Assembly (NCBI RefSeq): GCF_000956475.1
Contig: NZ_JYJB01000007.1
Location: 248,001 to 312,000 of the forward strand
DNA: 64,000 nucleotides
DNA from: Microbacterium hydrocarbonoxydans
GTDB lineage: Bacteria > Actinomycetota > Actinomycetes > Actinomycetales > Microbacteriaceae
Direction of reading: 5' to 3'
Positions 25,703-33,492 of this stretch are shown here, piece after piece. Below the pieces are notes generated by a model. The model searched no databases. It saw nothing but the letters and a program-made list of their open reading frames with translations, and was not told the origin of the DNA. Made by a program: the position numbers and the translations under genes. Every line of letters begins with the position of its first letter. Positions within the stretch are counted from its first letter, which is position 1.

Positions 25703-27019
25703 GTGAACACACGTGCCCGCCGACGCCTCTTGGCGACTGCTGCCGCGGCATCCGTCTCCGCCATCGCCCTCGCCGGCTGCGCCTCACCCGGCGCCGGAGA
25801 CAGCGCGGACGGGGCCGACGAGAAGGTCACGCTGACCGTGACCACCTTCGGCACCTTCGGCTATGACGACCTCTACAAGGAGTATGAGAAGCTCCACCCG
25901 AACGTGACCATCGAGGCCACGAACATCGACACCGGCGGCAACGCCCGCACCGACGCCTTCACGAAGATCGCCGCCGGCTCCGGCCTCAGCGACGTCGTCG
26001 CGATCGAGGAAGGCTGGCTCGGCGCCATCATGGACGTGTCCGACACGTTCGTCGACCTGCGCGACTACGGGATCGAAGACCGCAAGGGCGACTGGCTCGA
26101 CTGGAAGTACGACCAGGCGACCGACCCCGACGGCCGCGTGATCGGCTACGGCACCGACGTCGGCCCCTCGGGCATCTGCTACAACACCAAGGCGTTCGAG
26201 GCCGCAGGTCTCCCCAGCGACCGCGAGTCGGTCGCGAAGCTGCTCGACGGCGACTGGGACAACTACTTCGCCGTCGGCGCCGAGTACACCGCCAAGACCG
26301 GCAAGGCCTGGTTCGACCAGTCCGGCTTCGTCTGGAACTCGATGGTCAACCAGCTCGACGAGGGCTACTACACCTCCGACGGCAAGCTCAACGTCGAGGG
26401 CAACGCCGAGCTCAAGAAGCGCTTCGAGCAGCTGGGCGCCGCAGCCGAAGGCGGGCTCTCCGCTGCCGAGACGCAGTGGGACTGGAACGGCGGCAAGTCG
26501 TTCGTCGACGGCACGTTCGCCACGATGGTCTGCCCCGGATGGATGCTGGGCGTCGTGCAGGGCAAGCTCGAGTCGGGCGGCGGTGACGCCTCGACCGGCT
26601 GGGACTTCGCCGACGCGTTCCCCGGCGGTGCAGTGAACTGGGGCGGCGCGTGGCTGTCGATTCCCGAGAGCTCCGAGCACAAGAAGGCGGCCGCCGAGCT
26701 CGCCGACTGGCTGACCCAGCCCGAGCAGCAGGTGAAGCAGTCGGCCGCGGCCGGCAACTTCCCCTCCACGATCAAGGCTCAGCAGACGCTGGCCGAAGAG
26801 GCCACGCCCAACGAGATCTTCAACGGGGCGCCCACCGGCGCGATCCTCGCCGAGCGGGCCAAGGGCGTCGTCGCGCAGTACAAGGGCGCTGACGACTCCG
26901 TGATCCAGGAGAACGTGTTCGGCCCGGCCATCACCGCGCTCGACCGCGGCGAGACCGACACCAAGGGCGCCTGGGACCAGGCGATCGGCCTCCTGCACGA
27001 GCTCGTCCCGACCAACTGA
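25703..27019 (+). CDS. cebE: Cellobiose-type ABC sugar-binding lipoprotein (CebE-like)
   Basis: A 438-residue family-1 extracellular solute-binding protein with lipobox LAGC (Cys26). The body matches CUT1 sugar-binding proteins: VTTFGTFGYDDLYKEYEKLHP, YGTDVGPSG and a C-terminal ADWLTQPEQQ region. AAGGAG precedes ATG 25703. It heads a cebEFG-bglC operon behind CebR boxes, so cellobiose or cellotriose is the expected ligand; that identity comes from context and the operator. A REP hairpin separates it from the permeases. Confidence 0.85.
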   Translation: MNTRARRRLLATAAAASVSAIALAGCASPGAGDSADGADEKVTLTVTTFGTFGYDDLYKEYEKLHPNVTIEATNIDTGGNARTDAFTKIAAGSGLSDVVAIEEGWLGAIMDVSDTFVDLRDYGIEDRKGDWLDWKYDQATDPDGRVIGYGTDVGPSGICYNTKAFEAAGLPSDRESVAKLLDGDWDNYFAVGAEYTAKTGKAWFDQSGFVWNSMVNQLDEGYYTSDGKLNVEGNAELKKRFEQLGAAAEGGLSAAETQWDWNGGKSFVDGTFATMVCPGWMLGVVQGKLESGGGDASTGWDFADAFPGGAVNWGGAWLSIPESSEHKKAAAELADWLTQPEQQVKQSAAAGNFPSTIKAQQTLAEEATPNEIFNGAPTGAILAERAKGVVAQYKGADDSVIQENVFGPAITALDRGETDTKGAWDQAIGLLHELVPTN

Positions 27020-27026
27020 GCCGACC

Positions 27027-27074
27027 CTTCGACAGGCTCAGGGACCCATTCCTGGGTTGCTGAGCCTGTCGAAG
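27027..27074. repeat. REP-type hairpin between cebE and cebF
   Basis: A perfect 15-bp inverted repeat, CTTCGACAGGCTCAG at 27027-27041 and its inverse at 27060-27074, with an 18-nt loop. Half copies of the same repeat occur at about 45139-45153 and 59221-59243. It fills most of the 82-bp gap. Confidence 0.85.
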
Positions 27075-27101
27075 CACGCCACCCCGAGTGAAGGAACACG
27101 C

Positions 27102-28121
27102 ATGACTCTCACCGAAGAGCAGCGGGCGACGGCATCCGCTCCGCTGAAGAGCAGGAGCGCGGGTGCCGCCTCGAAGTCGTCGTGGCGGCATCGCCTCTCG
27201 CGCATCGATCAGAAGGGCTCGCCGTACCTCTACGTCTCGCCGTTCTTCCTGCTGTTCGGGCTGATCGGCCTGTTCCCGCTGCTGTACACGGTGTGGGTCG
27301 CCCTGCACGACTGGGATCTGCTGAAAGGCGAGGGCGGCTTCGTCGGCCTGTCGAACTTCACCGAGATCCTGGGCGACGGCATGTTCTGGAACTCGATCGG
27401 CAACACCCTGAGCATCTTCCTGCTCTCGGCGATCCCGCAGCTGGCCGTCGCTCTCGTGATCGCGTACCTGCTCGACCAGGGCCTGCGCGCCCCGTCGTTC
27501 TGGCGGATGAGCGTGCTGATCCCGTTCGTGGTGACCCCGGTGGCCACCGCCATCATCTTCTCGAGTATCTTCAACGAGGCCGACGGTCTCGCGAACAATC
27601 TGCTGAACCTGATCGGCATCGTCGACCAGGAGTGGAAGCACAACACCTTCCTGTCGCACATCGCGATCGCGACCATGGTGAACTTCCGCTGGACCGGCTA
27701 CAACGCCCTGATCCTGCTCGCCGCCATGCAGGCGGTGCCGCGCGACCTGTACGAGTCCGCCGCGATCGACGGCGCGGGCGCCGCGCGCCGGTTCTTCTCG
27801 ATCACGATCCCCAGCATCCGCCCCACCCTGATCTTCGTGATCATCACGGCGACGATCGGCGGCCTGCAGATCTTCGCCGAGCCGCGCCTGTTCGACGTGT
27901 CGACGGCCGGCGGCATCGGCGGCAGCGAGCGGCAGTTCCAGACCACCGTGCTGTTCCTGTGGGAGCTGGCGTTCTTCCGCCGCAACCTCGGCGAGGCATC
28001 CGCCGTCGCCATCCTCCTGTTCGTGCTGATCGTCGGCATCGGGCTCATCAACTTCCTCATCTCCCGCAGCATCTCCACCGGAGATGCGCCGAAGCGCCGC
28101 CGGAAGGAGCGCGTCCGATGA
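27102..28121 (+). CDS. cebF: Cellobiose-type ABC permease (CebF-like)
   Basis: A 339-residue CUT1 permease (MalF-like). After a basic cytoplasmic N-terminus come six helices beginning YLYVSPFFLLFGLIGLFPLLY; the EAA loop ESAAIDGAGAARRFFSITIPSIRP contacts the ATPase. GAAGGA precedes ATG 27102. It overlaps the next permease gene by 4 bp. No ATPase is encoded in the operon, as in Streptomyces, where the shared MsiK ATPase serves it; that ATPase must lie elsewhere. Confidence 0.87.
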   Translation: MTLTEEQRATASAPLKSRSAGAASKSSWRHRLSRIDQKGSPYLYVSPFFLLFGLIGLFPLLYTVWVALHDWDLLKGEGGFVGLSNFTEILGDGMFWNSIGNTLSIFLLSAIPQLAVALVIAYLLDQGLRAPSFWRMSVLIPFVVTPVATAIIFSSIFNEADGLANNLLNLIGIVDQEWKHNTFLSHIAIATMVNFRWTGYNALILLAAMQAVPRDLYESAAIDGAGAARRFFSITIPSIRPTLIFVIITATIGGLQIFAEPRLFDVSTAGGIGGSERQFQTTVLFLWELAFFRRNLGEASAVAILLFVLIVGIGLINFLISRSISTGDAPKRRRKERVR

Positions 28122-29002
28122 CCGCCACCCAGGCCCTCAGCGTCCCCGAGCGCATCCGCCGCAGCCGCCAGAGCGGCACCGCCGGCATAGGCAGCCGCCC
28201 CGGATTCCTCACCTACGGCCTGCTCACTGCTTTCCTGCTCGGCAGCGCGTACCCGCTGTGGTGGTCGTTCGTGGTCGCGAGCGGCACGAACTCAACCCGC
28301 GGCGAGACTCTGCCCCTGATCCCTGGCGGCAACTTCCTCGCGAACGCCGCCAAGGTGCTCGACGCCATCCCGTTCTGGAAGGCGCTCGGCAACTCGATCC
28401 TGATCTCGGCCATCATCACGATCTCGGTCGTGACGTTCTCGACCCTCGCCGGCTACGCGTTCGCGAAGCTGCGCTTCAAGGGACGCGACGGGCTCATGGT
28501 GTTCGTGATCGTGACGATGGCGATCCCGACCCAGCTGGGCATCATCCCGCTGTTCATGCTCATGCGCCAGCTCGGCTGGACGGGCTCGATCGGGGCGGTG
28601 ATCGTGCCGACCCTGGTCACAGCGTTCGGCGTCTTCTTTATGCGCCAGTACCTCGTCGACGTGATCCCCGACGAGCTGATCGAGGCGGCGCGCATGGACG
28701 GCGCGAACCAGTTCCGCACCTTCCTGACCGTCGGCGTCCCCGCCGCGCGCCCGGCGATGGCGATTCTGGGCCTGTTCACCTTCATGACGGCGTGGACCGA
28801 CTACCTGTGGCCGCTCATCGTGCTCTCCCCGCAGAACCCCACGCTGCAGACCGCGCTCAGCCAGCTGCAGTCGGGCTTCTACGTGGACTACTCGATCGTG
28901 CTCGCAGGAGCCGTGCTCGCCACGCTTCCGCTGCTCGTGCTGTTCGTCGTCGCCGGCAAGCAGCTCGTCAGTGGAATCATGGCCGGCGCGGTGAAAGGAT
29001 GA
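28118..29002 (+). CDS. cebG: Cellobiose-type ABC permease (CebG-like)
   Basis: A 294-residue CUT1 permease (MalG-like), partner of the previous gene. A first helix (FLTYGLLTAFLLGSAYPLWW) is followed by five more and by the EAA loop ELIEAARMDGANQFRTFLTVGVP. It starts at 28118 in the stop of cebF, with GGAAGGAG upstream, and its own stop overlaps a potential start of the GH1 gene. Identity as CebG is from operon context. Confidence 0.87.
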   Translation: MTATQALSVPERIRRSRQSGTAGIGSRPGFLTYGLLTAFLLGSAYPLWWSFVVASGTNSTRGETLPLIPGGNFLANAAKVLDAIPFWKALGNSILISAIITISVVTFSTLAGYAFAKLRFKGRDGLMVFVIVTMAIPTQLGIIPLFMLMRQLGWTGSIGAVIVPTLVTAFGVFFMRQYLVDVIPDELIEAARMDGANQFRTFLTVGVPAARPAMAILGLFTFMTAWTDYLWPLIVLSPQNPTLQTALSQLQSGFYVDYSIVLAGAVLATLPLLVLFVVAGKQLVSGIMAGAVKG

Positions 29003-29007
29003 CCCCT

Positions 29008-30429
29008 ATGACCCGCCCCTTCCCCAAGGACTTCCTGTTCGGCGCCGCGACCGCGGCCTACCAGATCGAGGGTGCGGCCTTCGAAGACGGGCGCACGGCA
29101 TCCATCTGGGACGAGTTCTCGCGTGTCCCGGGGGCCGTGATCGGCGGCGACAACGGTGACGTGGCGTGCGATCACTACCACCGGTACCCGCAGGACGTCG
29201 CGCTCATGAAGGAGCTCGGCCTGCAGACCTACCGCTTCTCGACCTCGTGGTCGCGGGTGCGCCCAGACGGCGGCGCGGTCAACGAGAAGGGCGTCGACTT
29301 CTACAAGCGGCTGGTCGACGAGCTGCTCGGCGCCGGCATCCTGCCCTGGCTGACCCTGTACCACTGGGACATGCCGCAGGCGCTGCAGGAGGTCGGCGGC
29401 TGGACCAGTCGCGACACGGTAGACCGCTTCGTCGAGTACGCGGGCACCATGCACGACGCGCTCGGGGACCGTGTGAACGTGTGGACCACGCTGAACGAAC
29501 CGTGGTGCGCGTCGTTCCTCTCTTATACAGGCGGCGAGCACGCGCCCGGTCACACGAGCATCGCCGAAGGGCTGCTCGCCTCGCACCATCTGCTGCTCGC
29601 GCACGGCGCGACAGTGCGAGAGCTGCGCTCGCGCGATGCATCGCTGAACCTCGGCATCACGCTGAACCACACGGTGGCCGACCCGGCCGACCCCCGCAAC
29701 CCCGCCGACGTCGACGCCGCTCGCCGCGTCGACGGGCAGTTCAACCGCTGGTTCCTCGACCCGATCTATCGGGCGGAGTACCCGGCGGACATCGTCGAAG
29801 ACGTCAGAGCGGTGGACGCCGAGGCAGTGCGCCGCTTCGAAGAGGCCGTGCACGACGGAGACCTCGCGACGATCGCGCAGCCCATCGACACGCAGGGAGT
29901 CAACTACTACCACGGCGACCTCGTGGCGGGCCAGGTGCCGGAGACGGCGCCGCCGTCGGGCGGACCGGCGACGACACGCCCTGGCCGCAGTCCCTATCCC
30001 TCGGATGCGGGCATCCACTCGGTCGAGCGGGGTCTGCCCCGCACCGCGCAGAACTGGGAGGTGCAGCCCGAGGGCCTCACACGGCTGCTCCACCGGGTCT
30101 GGGACGAGTACGCGCAGCCCGCGGGCACCGTGTTGTACATGACCGAGAACGGCGCCGCGTACGACGATGTGGTCGCATCCGACGGGCAGGTGCACGACGC
30201 CGATCGAGCCGAGTTCCTGCGGCTGCACCTGGGTGCCGTGCTCGACGCTGCAGAGGCCGGGGTCGACGTGCGCGGCTACTTCTACTGGTCGCTGTTCGAC
30301 AACTACGAGTGGGCGTGGGGCTACGACAAGCGCTTCGGCATCGTGCGCGTCGACTACGACACCCAGCAGCGCACGGTGAAGGACTCCGGCCGGGAGTACG
30401 CTCGCATCATCGCGGCTCGCGCTCTCTGA
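29008..30429 (+). CDS. bglC: GH1 beta-glucosidase (BglC-like)
   Basis: A 473-residue GH1 enzyme hydrolysing cellobiose and other beta-glucosides inside the cell. Seen: FLFGAATAAYQIEGA, acid/base Glu164 in TLNEPW, nucleophile Glu380 in MTENGAA and the aglycone segment YFYWSLFDNYEW. ATG 29008 is chosen because AAAGGA lies about 8 nt before it; the alternative ATG 28999, overlapping the cebG stop, has no spacing for a ribosome site. Last gene of the ceb transport operon. Confidence 0.9.
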   Translation: MTRPFPKDFLFGAATAAYQIEGAAFEDGRTASIWDEFSRVPGAVIGGDNGDVACDHYHRYPQDVALMKELGLQTYRFSTSWSRVRPDGGAVNEKGVDFYKRLVDELLGAGILPWLTLYHWDMPQALQEVGGWTSRDTVDRFVEYAGTMHDALGDRVNVWTTLNEPWCASFLSYTGGEHAPGHTSIAEGLLASHHLLLAHGATVRELRSRDASLNLGITLNHTVADPADPRNPADVDAARRVDGQFNRWFLDPIYRAEYPADIVEDVRAVDAEAVRRFEEAVHDGDLATIAQPIDTQGVNYYHGDLVAGQVPETAPPSGGPATTRPGRSPYPSDAGIHSVERGLPRTAQNWEVQPEGLTRLLHRVWDEYAQPAGTVLYMTENGAAYDDVVASDGQVHDADRAEFLRLHLGAVLDAAEAGVDVRGYFYWSLFDNYEWAWGYDKRFGIVRVDYDTQQRTVKDSGREYARIIAARAL

Positions 30430-30431
30430 GC

Positions 30432-30463
30432 AGGTCCGGTGGTTCTTCTCGGACCACGGACCT
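30432..30463 (+). terminator. Hairpin between bglC and cebR
   Basis: AGGTCC-G-GTGG (30432-30442) pairs with CCACGGACCT (30454-30463), leaving one bulged base. It may weaken readthrough from the ceb operon into cebR. There is no long T tract. Confidence 0.45.
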
Positions 30464-30476
30464 TTCGGAGGAGCGG

Positions 30477-31508
30477 ATGCCGCGTGCACGCGATTCGTAC
30501 GACGACGGGAGACCGATGAGCAGGCCGACCATCGAAGAGGTGGCCGCGGCAGCCGGCGTCTCCCGCTCGACCGTGTCGAGGGTCGTGAACGGCTCGACGG
30601 CCGTGAGCCCCGAGGCGCTCGCCGCCGTGCAGCGCGCGATCGCCGACATGAACTACGTGCCCAACCGGGCCGCGCGGTCGCTCGCGTCGCGGCAGACGCA
30701 CGCGATCGCCCTGGTCGTTCCCGAGGACACCACCCGGTTCTTCGGAGACCCCTTCTTCGCGGCGATCGTGGCCGGGATCACGGGTGCGCTCGGAGCATCC
30801 GACTACCTGCTCAACCTGCTGATCGCGAGCGACGACCCCGGCGACAAGGTCTCGGCCTTCATGCGCAACGGCGGCGTCGACGGCGCGCTGATCGTCTCGC
30901 ACCACACGAGTGACGCCTTCATCGAGAGGATCGCGGATGCCGTGCCGGTCGTGTACGGCGGGCGGCCGGTGCGGCCCCGCGACGGCGACTACGTCGTCGA
31001 CGTCGACAACGTCGCCGCCGCCCGCGTCGCGACTCGTCGGCTGATCGCCATCGGCCGCACGCGCGTCGCGACCATCTCGGGCCCGCTGACGATGGTGGCC
31101 TCGAACGATCGCGTGCAGGGATATCGGGACGCACTGGCGGATGCCGGGCTCACGCCGTTCGCCGAGGAGGCGGGCGACTACTCCGAGGCATCGGGCGCCG
31201 AGGCCGTGCGCCGCATCCTCGCCGTCGGCCGTCCCGACGCGATCTTCGTGGCGAGCGACCTGATGGCTCGGGGGGCGATGACGGCGCTCCGCGCCGCCGG
31301 CATCCGCGTTCCCGACGACGTCGCGATCGTGGGCTTCGACGACTCCGCTGTCGCGCTCACGACCGATCCGCCGCTCACCACCATCCGCCAGCCGATGTAC
31401 GCACAGGGCGAGGCGATGGCCGGTGTCCTGCTGTCGCGGCTCGCGGGAGAGAGCCCCGAGCGCATCACGATCCTGCCGACCGAGCTCGTGGTGCGGGCCT
31501 CGGCCTGA
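30477..31508 (+). CDS. cebR: CebR-type LacI-family repressor
   Basis: A 343-residue LacI-family regulator. A 13-residue basic extension precedes the HTH (RPTIEEVAAAAGVSRSTVSRVVNG); the hinge is NYVPNRAARSLASRQT and the rest is the effector domain (IVGFDDSAVALTTDPPLTTIRQP at the end). Start ATG 30477 has GGAGGAG 6 nt upstream; ATG 30516 is the other option. It follows bglC and the ceb promoter carries the exact CebR box twice, so it very likely represses the operon until cellobiose enters. Confidence 0.88.
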   Translation: MPRARDSYDDGRPMSRPTIEEVAAAAGVSRSTVSRVVNGSTAVSPEALAAVQRAIADMNYVPNRAARSLASRQTHAIALVVPEDTTRFFGDPFFAAIVAGITGALGASDYLLNLLIASDDPGDKVSAFMRNGGVDGALIVSHHTSDAFIERIADAVPVVYGGRPVRPRDGDYVVDVDNVAAARVATRRLIAIGRTRVATISGPLTMVASNDRVQGYRDALADAGLTPFAEEAGDYSEASGAEAVRRILAVGRPDAIFVASDLMARGAMTALRAAGIRVPDDVAIVGFDDSAVALTTDPPLTTIRQPMYAQGEAMAGVLLSRLAGESPERITILPTELVVRASA

Positions 31509-31521
31509 CGCCCCGCACAGA

Positions 31522-31555
31522 CGGCGGGCCCGGTCGTGATCGACCGGGCCCGCCG
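31522..31555. terminator. Bidirectional terminator hairpin after cebR
   Basis: A perfect 14-bp GC-rich stem (arms 31522-31535 and 31542-31555) with a 6-nt loop, between convergent cebR and the secreted protease gene. Confidence 0.85.
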
Positions 31556-31568
31556 CATTCTGCGAGTG

Positions 31569-32387
31569 TCAGTTGCCGTAGAGCGAGACGACGCCTGAGA
31601 CGTCGGTGCTGGTCATCGACAGGTCGTCGGACGAGCCGTTGCACTGCGGGTAGTGCATGATCGACGAGGAGTCGTACGGGGTCAGCGGCCGCCAGTTGTT
31701 GTCTTCGAAGCACGTGCCCGACTCGGGACGCGTGTGCTCGTGCCGGAACCCGAGGACGTGCCCGAGCTCGTGGCCCAGAATGTTCGTCGGCGTCCAGGAG
31801 CCAGAGGTCCAGATCGAGTCGTCGACGAGCACGTTCTGCTGGCGGTCGGGCGTGCTCGGGAAGAATGCGCGGGCGATGTACTGCGAGGTCTGCACCGGCT
31901 CGACCGAGAACGCGACCGACTTGTTGCGGGTCGTGCAGTTGCCGTCGGCGCTGCCGACGTAGACGAAGTCGATCTTCGACGAGGCGTTCTCCCACAGAGC
32001 GGTGCCGCTCTCCATCGCGCTCACGATGTCGGCGTGACGGCTGCCGAACTTCGTGCTGACGCAGTAGGTGAGGTTGCCCACCTGCGCGTCGGACCACCGG
32101 TCGTCGGCGCCGCTGACGGTGTTCACGATGAGTCCGTCGGTCAGCGTATCGGGGCCGACGAGCCGGTCGTAGAAGGTCCGCAGGTCGCTGCGGTTCGAGA
32201 TCACCTCGTCTCCGTTGACGATGTAGCTGCCGTCGACATCACGGAAGGTCGACGCGGCGAACTCCTGGAAGGAGGGCACGTCGGATCCGTCGTCGACAGA
32301 CGTCGCAGCCGTGGCGGGCATGGCCGCGCCGATGCTGAGCGCCGCGACCGCGGTGGCGGCGAGCGCAAGGGTTCTGATGAGTCGCAT
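31569..32387 (-). CDS. Secreted astacin-like (metzincin) metalloprotease
   Basis: A 272-residue exported zinc protease. Residues 1-28 are a Sec signal peptide ending AMPATA-A. The zinc site HELGHVLGFRH carries His206, Glu207, His210 and His216, followed by Glu217 and by the Met-turn SIMHY (Met244). HExxHxxGFxHE plus SxMHY is the astacin (M12A) signature, although matrixins are close. Four cysteines may form disulfides outside the cell. The ~80 residues after the signal may be a short propeptide. It is a single gene with GAGG before ATG 32387. Confidence 0.82.
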   Translation of the reverse strand: MRLIRTLALAATAVAALSIGAAMPATAATSVDDGSDVPSFQEFAASTFRDVDGSYIVNGDEVISNRSDLRTFYDRLVGPDTLTDGLIVNTVSGADDRWSDAQVGNLTYCVSTKFGSRHADIVSAMESGTALWENASSKIDFVYVGSADGNCTTRNKSVAFSVEPVQTSQYIARAFFPSTPDRQQNVLVDDSIWTSGSWTPTNILGHELGHVLGFRHEHTRPESGTCFEDNNWRPLTPYDSSSIMHYPQCNGSSDDLSMTSTDVSGVVSLYGN

Positions 32388-32717
32388 GCAGTGATCCTCT
32401 TCGATCTGAGCGATTCCGCCCTCCTGGTCGGTGGACGGGCTCCGGCCCGGGGAGGCGGACTTCTTCGTCCCGCCGATCGTGTCGAAGCTCGCTCACGGTA
32501 ACGGCGCTGTTTTCTCGGAGTCAATACAGTCCGCGGCGTGCCGGGTGTTTTCTGCACTCAGGGCAGAAACACGCGACGCGGATGCTGGTCGAAGGTGCCG
32601 ATACCGGCCGACGCAGGTCGAACGCGAGGGCGAGCAGGCGACCACGAACGTCATGGTCGAGCAGCCTCCTCTCTGCACGGGCACACTGGTGGTGTGCTGG
32701 CGGAAGGGGAGAGCGAG
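32388..32717. other. 330-bp divergent intergenic region
   Basis: No convincing gene. It should hold the promoters of the protease (leftward) and pxpA (rightward). A hairpin GTGTTTTCTGC/GCAGAAACAC at 32545-32572 with one bulge is the only clear structure; its role is unknown. It lies 146 bp upstream of pxpA and could be a regulator site. Confidence 0.5.
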
Positions 32718-33482
32718 ATGGCGAGCATCGACCTGAACTCCGATCTGGGCGAGAACGAGCCGGGTCGTGTGGTCGCCGACGACGCGGCGATGCTCGAGAT
32801 CGTCACGAGCGCGAACGTCTCGTGCGGCTTCCACGCGGGCACTCCGGAGGGGATCAGAGAGACTGTGGCGGCCGCGGTGCGGGGCGGGATCGTGATCGGC
32901 GCACATCCCGGCTACCGCGACCACGCGAACTTCGGCCGTGTCGACGTCGACGTCGATCCGGCGACGCTGCAGGCCCAGGTCGAATATCAGATCGGAGCCC
33001 TCATCGCGCTCGCGTCGTCGGCGGGCGGCCGGGTCTCGTACGTGAAGCCGCATGGCGCGCTGTACAACCGCATCGCGCACGACGAGGACCAGGCTGGCGC
33101 CGTGGTCGCCGCGGTCAAGGCGATCGATCCCGGCATGGTGGTGCTCGGCCTCGCCGGAGGCGCAGTGCTCGAGGTCGCCGAGCGGGCCGGACTGGAGGTC
33201 GCCGTGGAGGCCTTCGCCGATCGCGCGTACCGCGCAGACGGACGGCTCGTCCCTCGCGGCGAAGCCGGCGCGGTGCTGCACGGCCCCGCTGTCGTCGCCG
33301 AGCGCGTGGTGCGGCTGGCGAGCGAGGGTGTGATCCATGCCGCTGACGGCAGCGCGCTGCGCATCAGTGCGCAGTCGGTCTGCGTGCACGGAGACAGTCC
33401 AGGCGCGGTCGCGATGGCGTCGGAGATCAGGCGGATGCTGCGGGCCTCCGGCATCGCGATCGCCCCCTTCGCCGGGGCCTGA
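32718..33482 (+). CDS. pxpA: 5-oxoprolinase subunit PxpA (LamB/YcsF family)
   Basis: A 254-residue subunit of the bacterial 5-oxoprolinase PxpABC, which opens pyroglutamate to glutamate using ATP. Family blocks: [38 protein letters not shown] and [27 protein letters not shown] lies before ATG 32718. The pxpB-pxpC fusion follows 10 bp later, so the whole enzyme is encoded here. Confidence 0.93.
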   Translation: MASIDLNSDLGENEPGRVVADDAAMLEIVTSANVSCGFHAGTPEGIRETVAAAVRGGIVIGAHPGYRDHANFGRVDVDVDPATLQAQVEYQIGALIALASSAGGRVSYVKPHGALYNRIAHDEDQAGAVVAAVKAIDPGMVVLGLAGGAVLEVAERAGLEVAVEAFADRAYRADGRLVPRGEAGAVLHGPAVVAERVVRLASEGVIHAADGSALRISAQSVCVHGDSPGAVAMASEIRRMLRASGIAIAPFAGA

Positions 33483-33492
33483 CGGAGGACGA

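Noticed and set aside
28999..29007. ATG 28999 as start of the GH1 gene
   Set aside because: The AAAGG sequence abuts the codon, leaving no ribosome-site spacing; ATG 29008 has correct spacing.
32582..33346. Second plus-strand frame over pxpA
   Set aside because: A shadow frame with Arg/Gly-rich translation; PxpA motifs are all in the other frame.
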